From: Ascaris suum
Lineage: Eukaryota; Nematoda; Chromadorea; Rhabditida; Ascarididae
Direction of reading: 5' to 3'
Assembly (NCBI GenBank): GCA_013433145.1
Contig: CM024176.1
Span: 10,960,520 to 11,024,519, forward strand
Length of the DNA stretch: 64,000 nucleotides
The notes beneath the pieces are model-generated. The model had not been told where the DNA came from and made no database searches. It worked only from the letters and a program-made list of their open reading frames with translations. Both the position numbers and the translations under genes were made by a program. This document shows, piece after piece, positions 16,371 through 27,757 of this stretch; the stretch's first letter is position 1, and every line of letters starts with the position of its first letter.

Positions 16371-17100
16371 AAAAAGTGGGTGCCGCAACGCAGCAAATGA
16401 ACAGTCATCCTGACTTGCACAAAACCGTAACGCGTGGTCCAAACGTATGAACCCATTTGTCGAAGGTATTAAGTCAAACATGCACGTATCCGGAGGAGCA
16501 AAGGATAGGTCTTGCTGAGGGGCCTAATTCCACGGCACATTTCTCAAGTGGAGGGGCAATCAACGGCTGCGCTTCTCTCCCGTAAACCCAGAAGGCGGCT
16601 CATGCTTTTGCATATTCTGGCTATCTGCGAATAGATTGTTTACCTGAATGGCTCGTTCATCCGGTTATACCATGAAACCCATGAAAAGCTTAAAATGTCG
16701 GTTTATTTTTGCAAGCAGTCGTTGCGTCCTGGTTCAAAAGTGGTGTCCAGCCGCTTTTCTTGGCTGGTTTGAAGCAACTTCCAGAAAGAAATTCCATTAG
16801 CCTCTGTACTTAGATGTTTGCAAGTGTCTAGTCAAAAATTCACTTTCTGTATGGCAGTCCCAAGCAGGCTGGAAACAAATGCAACAGCCTTCAACCGAGA
16901 AGAGAGTGGTTCTACGTCTACGAAAACCTTGAAACGATTCTGCAACCACGAACATCCTTCGCCGAGGCGAAAGGTTTTCGAAGATGGGAAAAGATGCGGC
17001 ACCAGCCCCGCTGGTCTAGAACTAATGAGTCAATCTCCCACCAATTCCGCGCTGCTTAATCACTCTAGCGGTGAGATTGCCATCATTCCGAACTGTTCTG
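16370..17100. repeat. GC-richer, repeat-like island
   Basis: Base composition shifts clearly from the AT-rich flanks. Open frames appear on the plus strand (16818-17132, about 104 codons), but no splice sites or recognisable domain are seen. This looks like a decayed interspersed repeat rather than a host gene. No terminal inverted repeats were identified. Confidence 0.35.
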
Positions 17101-17132
17101 CCCTCCAGAGAATAAAAATCTATCTTTATTGA

Positions 17133-18961
17133 ACATGCAAAATGATGAGTCATATAACACTGTCGCTCAGTCTGCATTTTTAACGTTTTCTTTGACCAGC
17201 GCCCTGCAGCTCTTTCGGAGCACTTTTTTGGTGGTCAACACATTACCATCGGAAGACCTATATACAAGAACCAAAGGTGGCAATATTTGAAGCGATAAAT
17301 ATACCTTCAATGAGGGGCTGGGTTCATGCTTCGAAATGCCATTTATAATCACATTCTTTAATCTATCACCGCCTTGTTTTTGAGTCATTTAAACCATGAA
17401 ATCTCATCATTCGGCTACCGAAAATTAGAATTTCATCCTTCATCCATCTCTCACTGCTCCTAGAACTTTCATGTACACCAGTGGTACTGTAAGCGCTTTT
17501 CATAGTGGCTCCGTAAATATTTATGAGTATACAATAACTGCTGTGCTTCACATCACTCAACGACGGAAACAAATGCTTTTATTGAAGTCATAGAGAAATG
17601 CTATAACATTCTAAATCAAAGAACTAAAGCATTAAGAATATGACCGGCAAGAACAATGAATATTTCAAAGAATGAGAAGAAAGGCTACATAACGCTTATC
17701 TTTCTCAGCCACATTATGTTAGAAAAAACAAGTCTATAGATTCTATAACGATATAAACGCAAATTTTATCTAATCGAAATAAGGCCACTGAAAGAGGTTT
17801 TCAATTGATTTTAAGAAGCATATGTTACATGATTAATAAATCTATCAAGAAACAATATATGATTGACAAAGCCTCTTAAAGCATCAAAGACTGCGATGTG
17901 CAATGAATTTTTGCATATATTTTATTCATAAGAATAACTGAAATTCCACTTTTATTTTCAAACGCTTACAATTTTTTGATGACCAATGAAAACTTTATCG
18001 AGGAATGAGGCAAAACTTGCTGAATGATGCGACGGTCATAGGTTGGTCCGCTTCTCTGAACAGAGTTTTCGCTGGCAATCAAAAAATGGTTCTCATCTAC
18101 AATGAGCCAAATTAAAATAATTGGCTGTAACGTATGGTACTGACTAAGTACTTAAGATACTAGTAAACGTGATAGACTGAAACGTTCCTGTGGTCTGCCG
18201 ATCGATATAGTAATTCAGTGATCGTTCTTGGCTGTAAAATACCTGACTACAACAAATAAAACTGATCAAATATATAGATTAGTGTCAAGGTGGGTTTATA
18301 ATTTATCTGTCAGCTGAAATATATGATGCATAAATGTTCCCATTTGCCCCAATATCTATAAATAACCATCTAAAACATAGTGGAATCCACAAAGAATGAC
18401 ATTCCGGCTAAACCGACGGTAATACTAGATTTGTGTGATGCTTGGGCAGATTTAACCGAACCGGAATTCTTTCAAGTGCATAAATACCTGGCAGCTTTAT
18501 TGTCTAATCACTTGAACATATTCCACCTAAGCATTTGAATCTGACGCCCTAAAAATAACCACCTCAATCTTCTTTTGTCTTTCATACGACTCGTAAAATT
18601 TGCGCACATGAGGCAAAACAAATTTCATGCGTTATCGTCAAGAACTGAAAAAATGGGCTGTGTTATTCAGCGAGTGCCAAAACCAACCCAAGCGTGGAAT
18701 ACCAACCAGACTTCCATTGATTTTTTTCTTTCTTTGATGATCAGTGCTCACAATAGCCGTAATCAGATGATATTAAATGACATGAAGTTGATATTTTGTC
18801 AATTTTAATTTTCATACCTGCGAATCTCTGATACGTTACACTATCGATGAAAGGATAGTCGATATGATCGATATTGAGTAGTAATAAATCTAAAGAAATA
18901 TTCATATGCGAATTGATTTCGAGAATGACAAATAAAATGACGTTCATCGAATGGTGATCGT
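17133..18961. other. Intergenic stretch downstream of the SWEET gene
   Basis: AT-rich, no supported exon. It contains the 3' flank of the SWEET gene. One minus-strand piece after TTTTTTCAG near 18640 is open for only 20 codons. Confidence 0.4.
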
Positions 18962-18966
18962 TTATT
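18961..18966 (-). terminator. AATAAA overlapping the SWEET stop codon
   Basis: On the minus strand the last codons read GAA TAA ACG, so AATAAA spans the stop. Whether it is used as a polyadenylation signal is unknown; its position at the stop would give an extremely short 3' UTR. Confidence 0.3.
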
Positions 18967-21900
18967 CCTTCTTCTTCTCTTGTGGCCCAGTACCGAAGAT
19001 CGGAACCCTCCATGTGAGTGGCGGATAGATGATATACATCGAAAGCGTCGCAATGTTGACTAGAAGCGCGGCGAAATTGGCCACCTTAACAAGCAATTAA
19101 AAATTAAAGTCATTGAATTTTAGGAAAAAAGGCTGATAAATATTATCGTTGTTTTAGTTTATTGCTATTTCGATGACAATTAAAAGAGCACTGGGCAAGT
19201 GAATGATTAAATGAAGATAGGGAAACTGAGTTGTTCAAAAGATGAGCGTTCATAGAAATAAATAGACAACCATTTTACTGTTTTTTTTTTTGCGCTATGC
19301 CTTCCAAAATATTTTTTTCAGCATGAGGTATGCGCTGAAAGCGCCTATGAAATTTTTCGACGTTATTCAAAAATTCGTAGAAAAATACTTTAAATTACAC
19401 TACATCGATGATAATGAACCAACGATGAGAAATTAATTGCACATTTCTCGATTTCCATCAAGAAAATTCGGCATATTTTTAGCACAAAAATAGAGCTAAA
19501 TGATACTGATACAAGTAGATAACGCAATAAGAAGTGGAACGTCGTACTGTTTTTCAATCTGTGCTCAATTGTCTCATGCTTTATTTTGAGTGAAAGCATC
19601 ACTCTACCATGAACAAAGCATCAATGAAGTTTCAGCGAAGATACAGCCTCAAAGAATTTGAATCTTCAGAACTTTGAGAAATGATCCCGAGAAAAAAGAC
19701 GCCAAAGTTATGGACCACTGGCCAGGCTCAGAAGCGCATATGGACGCACATGGTGATATTTTAGAACTGTCGCTCATCTTCTGAGGATTTGGTGTTTTAA
19801 CGTGGGTTTCGATACTGAACTAAGAGAGAAAGATAAAATCATAGAAAGGATTAGATAACATAAGTAAGACAACATTTTACTACGAGATAGTGGGACAGGG
19901 TCCTATAATGAAAGTACGGTAAGAATATATTAAAATTAAGCAATGTTAGCGAATATTTCTTCAATCACTGTCGCATATCCGCTGCATCACGTTTATAGGC
20001 ACAATAAAACTTCTCCTTGCTAAGAAATTTGCAATAAAGGTGAGAAACTCACAGCAATGTAGTAATTTCCGATAAGAATACCGAATATTGTCCATTGTGT
20101 CACCAAAAGGAAGATTCCAAATTGCAATTCAGCAGGAATATACTCGGTATGACCGAACGAGATCGCTCTCTTCTGAAATAATCATATCAACGTACCAATA
20201 CCGATGATATTTATGATCTCAATAGTAAATAACGAGATGCTCTTATTTCGGATTGGTTGAAACGATGAAATTTTTTCTTTCAGAAGCGCTCGAAGATTGA
20301 CTTTAATTTCCTCTGAATTAGAGCACTTTTACTGAGGCTAATAAATTTGTCGTTCTAAAGGGAAATCGCCCCTGCGTAATTATCGAAAATGCCGCAATAT
20401 GGATTCTAAGGATGGTGTAATAAATCTCTCGACAAGCCCGTATACATAAAGACATTTTGCCCTAATGTTTCCATTCAGAAGCGGCTTTTATAGGTGTCTT
20501 AAATCACGAATGCAGGTGAAGCAAATACCTTTCAAGAGGGGAAAGAAGGATGGGGCAAATTGAGAAACTAAGATCCTTTATTTCTTGATTATTAAAACGC
20601 GCAAATTAGGAGTGATAGGGTAGCTTGTTTCTAAACATCTGGAAAATAGAGCGGGAATTAGTGCAAAGGAGGGATTTCTTATCATGTCCTTTTTCCGGAT
20701 TTGCCGTTCTGGATTGATTAATATAGAAGATCCGAGCTTTTCTTCGTCCGTTTTAACCGCGGCTAACAAATTTTCTGTTAACAAACAAACGGAGAGTCTG
20801 TATAGTTTTGCTCTACGAGTGCGTTAAATAAACTTTTGCAGGTTTCAGAAAACTTGTGAGGGAGTCTTACAATTTCGTAAACTTGTCCACCAAGACTAAG
20901 AATTTGCATAGCGGCAGCGATCGTTCCCATAGTGTCTGCAGCCAACTCGTCGGGTTGTGCATTAACATATTGGAAAATGACAAATAACGATAGGAATAAC
21001 GCTAGCAATTGACCAAGTAAGTAGCGCTGAAAATATCTACATTTAATTCGAGATGTTTATCAAAGCATTCGACGCTATGATTTGCCATCTTAACATATTT
21101 AGACCTTAGTGTTGAAAAGAACTTCAATTACCGGAACGGAATTCTTCCATGCAATTTTTCGGTTTGCTGAACAGAAAGCTCTTCTACAAGCTACACTAGA
21201 AACGGAAAGATCGATAATCAACCAATAATGAAAGAATCACCACTTCTAGGTCCCTCTTGATTGTAAGCGCTTCTTTCAAACAATCGAATACTATTGTAAG
21301 CTCTAAGTATTTTAAGTAATCAAGTATTCTAAGTTCTCGGTATTACAAATTCTAAGATTATAAGCATTCTGCCCAAGGTAACCATCATAAATGCTTAAAG
21401 ACACTTAAGATTCCAATAGAGGTACTTAAAGACCCTCTGGTTGCATCTTCCTTATACAGTCAATGCAACGATCGGAGCAAATAAATTATCAAATTATATT
21501 CAACTATGTGTAAACTTTACAATGAACGCCCTTATTTCTTTTTGAATCTGAAATATCAATTATTACCTGCACATACACTTTGCTCAATATAGTGACATTA
21601 GTAAACCCCCGACAATATAAAATAGATAAAATTAGAACGAATCAATTAAAAATAAAGAAGCAAAATAATCGATAGATACCCTCTTCGGTTGATAAAAGGC
21701 GAATGCGCTAATATAGCCGGTGAAAATGACCAAATTCGTTGTATTGATGAACATATTGACGTAATCATCGGTCATGAAACCATGTCGTAACCAGCATCCC
21801 ATCCTAAAAACATCCCATCTCTTTACACAGCGAAGTTGAAAAGTTTTATTTCTCGCTTTGCTCAAAGAGATGAAATTGATTACCGCCACAAAGGTGACAA

Positions 21901-23126
21901 TATTGATATAGTGCATTACGCAAATTATGTGCATATCTTTATCAGTTTTGCATATAAAAACAATGAATAAATAATTCTAGAAAGAAACTGGTGCTGAATT
22001 GAATAACTTGAGAGTGATTTCCCGTTTATCGACGCAGAAAATTTTCTCAATTTACTTTTTTTTTAACAATTGCATAAGAAGCAGTTTTTTGCAATTTTGC
22101 ATAATTGCATTTCAATTTAATTGCAATTGCAACTGCATAATCGAGAGGAAAAATGAAATTGCAGAAAAAAATTTTTTTTTCAATTAAATCAATTTCATTA
22201 AGGAGTTTCCTCACATGCATAAATGAAATTCTATATGAAATGAAGTATGAAAACTAACATGAGACATGGTAAGACGAGATTTATTGACGAGAAGCCTTCA
22301 GCGGTTCCACGCCTCTTCCAGTCTAGTACTTGAAATCTGAATTGCCAATAACGATATATTGGATTGTATTCATTAATTAAATGTGCTTTGGTTTAATTAC
22401 CCATTTCGTATCATTTCTGCTCACTTCAACAAATCATCATTTGCTTAAAGAAATAAATGAAAAATTTGCACGGGAGATCTGAAATTTCGTTACGAAGGTA
22501 CCATGCAAAACAATATTCCAAAGGTACCAGAGTGCAGGGCATTAGAGAAAACATGGCGTACGGAAGAGCGCCACTACGGGTGGAGAACTTTTTATGTGGT
22601 ATGGTGAGTGTGAAAATCTCTCCCGCCGCAGAGGCGGGAGAGATTTTCACACCCGGGAGGGGTACCGCGAGAGGGGAGGTCCCGTTCTGAAAAGCTAACG
22701 CGAAGGAGGGGGTTCTTCGGGGGCAGCGGTTCCGGTGATAGGGCTCCTATGGTTCAAAATTTACGAGCCATCTTTGTATGGGGACCACGTAAGAAGAGTT
22801 CCCGCGTGGGGGGGGGGGGGGGAGGGGGGGAGGGAATGGTGATAAACTCTGAATACAATGCCGAAAACCTTCATCATAGCAGATCATTTATTTCGAAATG
22901 TCCCTAGAAAACTCCACGAAGATGTCTTAAAATTCAATTTCCTTAGAAGATTTTTATATACGCCCACCCCCTTATTTACATAATTAGAGAAATTTGGTAT
23001 TTTTTATTACATCTGCATAATCTCTAAATATCAATTTTTGGGAAAATAAACTTACACGGGTAAAAATGTGAACGATATCGAGAATGCGGTAAGCCATACA
23101 GCGAATATAGACAGCCAAGCGACCAT
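18962..23126 (-). CDS. SWEET (SLC50-type) sugar transporter, complete, six exons
   Basis: SWEETs are seven-helix uniporters that move sugars across membranes; animals usually carry one or more. Exons are 23056..23126, 22259..22336, 21680..21803, 20871..21026, 20053..20172 and 18962..19084. All splice sites are GT-AG and the phases agree, giving 223 residues. The ATG at 23126 follows an in-frame TAG six codons upstream. Helix 1 is residues 3-23. The first MtN3 repeat signature is GTAEGFSSINLVLPC (34-48), followed by WLRHG (54-58) and the helix-3 Asn-rich segment FINTTN (68-73). The second repeat has GHTEYIPAELQF (150-161), TQWTIFG and helix-7 VANFAALLVN (184-193). The tail IYPPLTWRVPIFGTGP is as I remember it in Caenorhabditis SWT proteins. 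In helix 5, where SWEETs usually carry a Pro, this protein reads ILSLGGQVYEI (133-143). Intron 1 holds a GC-rich insert. The stop codon overlaps an AATAAA. Confidence 0.93.
22450..22760. repeat. GC-rich insert in SWEET intron 1, with a perfect hairpin
   Basis: A GC-rich block inside AT-rich intron 1. It contains a perfect 20-base inverted repeat (22608-22627 and 22633-22652) around a 5-base loop. Two GGTACC-containing segments lie to its left. It behaves like a small foldback or MITE-type insertion. No target-site duplication was established. Confidence 0.5.
22608..22652. repeat. Perfect 20-bp hairpin, 5-base loop
   Basis: The left arm GTGTGAAAATCTCTCCCGCC pairs exactly with 22633-22652; the loop is GCAGA. 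It lies in intron 1 of the SWEET gene. Confidence 0.97.
22808..22833. repeat. G-rich run
   Basis: A run of Gs broken by two As, next to the GC-rich insert in SWEET intron 1. It could form a G-quadruplex. Confidence 0.9.
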
Positions 23127-26081
23127 TGGAAGATTTTTCTATTCAGGAACAAAGAAGACTCGTGTATACTGCAAATCACGAAGCTTTCGTTTAGAGGGAA
23201 ACGCAATGCATTGACGCATAGGCAACAATCAAACACTGATTGCAACAACGATAAAACACAACACGCTATCGAGAGCAGAATTAACTGTTGAACATTATCG
23301 GAATCGGAAAACGCAACAAACGCGTTTTAATAAGTGGAAGAAAACATTAGAGCATAAAACAGATTCATGATGGTAGATTTAACCTAAAATAAATGGCGTA
23401 TTTCTTTAGTTATTTTTAAGCCATATAGTAAATAGTTTCAAAAATTCTAAAATATCGTTGTTTTCTTATCCAATACAGTAAAATGAGAAAACGCATTAGC
23501 GATATTCTACGCAAAAGATTTTCGTTACGAACGATGTCAAAAGGTCAAATTATAGCGAAAACAATAAGAAAAACAATAAGAAAAGGCATCATTCAAATGG
23601 AGTTAGTTGGAAAAACTTCGCATTGAAAGTGCCGTTTTTCACCTTCAACCGATCAAAATTTTCGGCAATATTCGCGAAAATAAATTTTAAATTGCCTTTA
23701 ATCTCGCAAAAAAAAAAATTGCTCAATTTTATGTAAATATTAAATAATTCGATATACTAATAAGCTTAAGCCAAAAATAAATCATACGTGAGATAAACTA
23801 AGGGAAATGATTATGAGATCAAATCCAGGATAGAATTCTATTCTTAGGATTAAGAATATAGACCTCAAATTTTGTTGTCATATCTATATGTTTGCACAGT
23901 TGAAAACATAGCAGAATAGATAAGTATACACTTGCATAAATACATAGAGAGGAATGCGTTTTGTGCAAACAACTATAAAAGAGCGCATAAAAATCTAATT
24001 CACATGAAAATTATTCACACAACTAAAAAAAAATGCATTTTGCTGAGCATTAAACACTAGAAAGGTGAAAATATTTGAATATAAGCATAAAAATATACAT
24101 ATGCAAATTAAATATCACATATTATGGACTATAATTAAACCTAGAAATATGAATAATAAATCTACATTCCAAGGGTTCACATTTATTGTTTATCAATTCG
24201 CATCATGCTTGTTGAAAGTTCATCGAATTTATTAAAAGTATAAAGTATATTGGAATACTAAAATATAAAATATAAAGCCATAGCTTTAGCGAAAATATCA
24301 CACAAAGAATATGATATTAGTGAAGTGAGCACAACGTCAACAACCGCACGATCAAGAACACTTGCACACAACGAATGACGCACATTACACAGTCTGATGA
24401 TATGTCTTCGTGCAGCGAATATATGAACGGCGTCATTTTAACGCACAGATCATCGAAAAAAAAAAGCGCAGTCAATGTGAACATGAACTGCACTGACAAA
24501 CCTGTATTGCACTCTCGACAAATATTCGTTTTTGTGCAAAAAAAGTTCTCAAGTAGTTGAGCACGTGTAGAAGGAAAGTTAAATAGCGCCTGCAATCTTT
24601 CAATCGAATAAGGCCTAAAAAATTATTGAATAGAGATTAAAGAGAATATTAATTATTATTATTTTATTATACGCTATATGACACAATATTGTACTTTTAT
24701 TTATTTCCTCCCATTATTATATTTCGATAATTAAAAATATCTGATGAAATTATAGAGAAATAACAAAAATAAAGTCGCAAATTCAAAAATAGCAAATTCT
24801 TAACAAATATCTAACGTGATCAGCACGTAGAAAAGTGCTTACTAGTAATTAAACACTACAGGGTTCAAATATATCACGCTTTCTTCATTTCTGCCTCTGT
24901 AGTGCCGACGGATTCGTACACTTGTTCCTGTGGTGCTTCCTGGTTTCCTTCGTGGCTTTCGATACTCTATAACATAGGCTGGAAACTCTCCTTACCTGGC
25001 ATCTTTGCAACCCCCTCTCCCTGTCTCCACAGGACTGAGGTCCCGGCAAATCTAGAGACTTCAGGGTAATATTCTTAGTCATAAAGAACATGGAAATAGT
25101 CGGAAATCTTAATAATAAATTGAGAAGTAAAACGTAAAAAAAAAGAAATATACACAACATTAAGCAAAACTTGAGGACTCTCCGTTATAAACGCCCCAAT
25201 TTTGCTGCCTTCAGTGTCTGTCTATGTAAAACACAACGCCAAAATTGTCTCATACACAAAGTGATTCCATATGATTTATTCATACAAAACACACCTCGAA
25301 ATTTCTGCATATATCAGATTGATTCCGGCAATTTTTATCGAAAATTTAGACGGAGTTGGGAGTAGGTTGCGCATAAGTGGATGATCGACTACATACAGTA
25401 ACCTCATTAATAGAACTACTACCTGACTATAAATATCTGATTGTTTCAAAATTTAGAGCAAAAATGAGATAATTTCTTTCATAAATGAGTTGTTCATAGT
25501 AGAAGCAGCAAGTAAAGAATGAGTACACAACAGTTAATATTTCATAGCTAATTGCATTTAAAACAAAAACATCCAACTAAAACATTCTTCTCTTCAATAA
25601 TAGATGAACAACGGATGAAAGCAGTTTAATTACTGAATTATGGAAGGCAAAACTTGGGAAGGAAAAATTTAATGCCATTATGGGATTTTCGTTTTTTTTT
25701 TTACAAAAGCCTACTGTAGTGACGTTGTAAATGAGCAAATGCATAATAATGAATGCGCCTTCTTGTGGGTTTTTATGTCTGTATGGCATTTTCAACCTGT
25801 CTGCGTGATATTTCAATCTGTTTATGCGATTGCTTCAATCGGTCTCCTTGGTAGTTTCAACCTGTCTAAGTGAGCTTCACTGGTCTCAGTAAAGAGCCAA
25901 TTCACCCATAACTACCGTGAAACAAGACAACCACGATATACGCACAGATTCGGGAGATCAAACAGCAACCTGCATCCCACAGTCGAAGGAATACTGTCGA
26001 AACCCTTTCCACTGATTCAATTTCCCCATATACATTTGATAGCCCATTGTTAGCATACCTTGACTGACAGGTAAAGAAAAA
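23127..26081. other. Upstream region of the SWEET gene, mostly non-coding
   Basis: Very AT-rich. On the minus strand, ATG CCA G followed by GTAAGG near 24996-25010 could be a 5' untranslated or first exon of an upstream or alternative transcript. It is not joined to anything in frame here. Confidence 0.3.
25790..25896. repeat. Imperfect tandem repeat of ~21 bases
   Basis: About five diverged units beginning TTTCAACCTGTCTG, TTTCAATCTGTTTA, TTCAATCGGTCTCC, TTTCAACCTGTCTA and TTCACTGGTCTCAG. Confidence 0.75.
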
Positions 26082-26390
26082 CTAGGATTCGCCCAAAGTT
26101 ATTACAAGACAACTTTTTAGCAGAAACCATAAATGAGATGGAGGAAAATGTAGCTTGCTCGCAACTCTACGAGATCCGATGACATTTAAACGAAAAGCCC
26201 GTCCGACGAGGATATTTTCAAATCCATGATTGCAATCCTCATCGGTTTTATCGCAAAGGTAGACGCCGTTGTTCCAGCAGACAATGAATTTCTCGTCTAC
26301 TTCTATTTTTGCGCATTTCAACTTCACCAACTTTTCGATACTATATAGAAAGCGATCTCTTATCAGTGACGTGGTGCAATGCATCAACAA
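26082..26390 (-). CDS. Possible coding exon, cysteine-containing, unrecognised
   Basis: An open minus-strand frame ends at TAG (26082). It has an ATG at its 5' end and a possible TATATAG acceptor inside, before IEKLVKLKCAKIEVDEKF. The middle reads IVCWNNGVYLCDKTDEDC, with four cysteines in 20 residues, and the end is hydrophobic. Codon choice resembles that of the well-supported genes nearby. It could be a terminal exon of the same gene as the open frame at 27.4-27.8 kb, but I found no phase-consistent link. I do not recognise a family. A chance open frame is possible. Confidence 0.25.
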   Translation of the reverse strand: MLMHCTTSLIRDRFLYSIEKLVKLKCAKIEVDEKFIVCWNNGVYLCDKTDEDCNHGFENILVGRAFRLNVIGSRRVASKLHFPPSHLWFLLKSCLVITLGES

Positions 26391-26440
26391 AAAATGCTTC
26401 GATTAGTTTTTATCATGGACTTTTATGTGTGAGATAACAG

Positions 26441-26444
<4 letters not shown>

Positions 26445-26530
<86 letters not shown>
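26445..26530. repeat. (TA)n microsatellite
   Basis: An uninterrupted AT dinucleotide array of about 86 bases, just upstream (minus-strand sense) of the open frame ending at 26082. Confidence 0.98.
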
Positions 26531-26533
<3 letters not shown>

Positions 26534-27355
26534 CCACTATGGATAAAGTAAGAGACATAATAAAATGACAGTGCTCAACACATGAGCAGTGAATATATGA
26601 AAGTATTAGAAAAGAGCTGAGAACTCTATATTTCTAGCAACAAAAGACGGCGCTTTTGACGTTCATCGTGGAATAAGATGTCAAGAAGAATGCAGCAAGG
26701 CGCACGTCAAGCCTACAGTCAGTTGGTTCAAAGAATGACGTAGTTGAAGAACAAACAATCGAAGGAGCTCGCTTCCGACTACTTAGTCGAATGACCGATT
26801 CGACTAGAAACACCTACATGGAGAGGATCCTCTTAAGCTTGTAGCAAAACTGATACTTACTTGACACCTCTCTGCTCCTTTTAAGAGAAATTATTTTAGG
26901 AATGTTCTCTCAAGAAGCAATGTTCCACCTATGAGGGAGGAAAGATGTAAGAGGGGAAAACGAAACGAAGAAAAACGAACAAAACCTAAGAATGAACCGT
27001 TCCACGTACCCGAACTTCCCAAGCATATTGTTTGCGTTTTCGAAGCGCAATAATTTATTAAAGTGCTATTCAACTATTTAATATCGCATATAGAAAAATA
27101 TTTCTGTAAGTACAAATGAAAAGCGTAAAATAAACTTAGAAAAGCAATAAAAAAGAAAAGAAAAATAAAGACGATATAGAATTCGCAAAAAAATGAGTAT
27201 GAAAAAATAAAAAGAAATCACAAAACGATTATTGCAGAGAGTATAAGAAATGGAGACATTTAATATGTAACGGTTGTAATAAGACAGAAATATATGAGAT
27301 TTAGGCACACTCACGAGCTTTCAATACTACCTGCTTTTCCAATGATTCAAAGCAT

Positions 27356-27757
27356 CTAGAGCCATACATTGCTTGCGGAATACGTTTTCTGGATAGGTTG
27401 AGTTTCATATCTAAGTCGTTTACATTTAAAGACATTCTTAAAAGCACTGGAAAGCAAGGCATCATGAAAGCCATCTATTATTGTCAAAGAGAGGACTGTA
27501 TCGAATTTAAGCTCGCGATAATCCGGTGATTTCAAGTTGAAGATTTCCCGCTCGACGATATAGTTGGGATAGGTAAGAATCAAAATAGCCTTCGGCAAAC
27601 ACAGTAGAAATAAACCGCTTATGAACATCATCAAGTAGTGCAATATTAGGTAGGAGATAAAGCCACCAATGGATGCAACATTCCAAAACAGGCCGATAGT
27701 ACACAGTGAACACCACATAGTAATACTACAGACACCCTGTCGATAGCTAATTTGCAT
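27356..27757 (-). CDS. Possible terminal exon of a multi-pass membrane protein, unrecognised
   Basis: A 133-codon open minus-strand frame ends in a stop at the left end. It is rich in hydrophobic stretches: CTIGLFWNVASIGGFISYLI, a second run around LMMFISGLFLLCLP, then a polar part with YPNYIVEREIFNLKSPDYRE and FDTVLSLTIIDGFHDALLSS. Such a length without stops is unusual in this AT-rich sequence. A second frame in the same stretch is also open for about 70 codons, so the reading is not certain. No clear acceptor was fixed at its 5' side; CGACAG near 27740 is one option. It may be a nematode-specific membrane protein. Confidence 0.3.
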   Translation of the reverse strand: MQISYRQGVCSITMWCSLCTIGLFWNVASIGGFISYLILHYLMMFISGLFLLCLPKAILILTYPNYIVEREIFNLKSPDYRELKFDTVLSLTIIDGFHDALLSSAFKNVFKCKRLRYETQPIQKTYSASNVWL

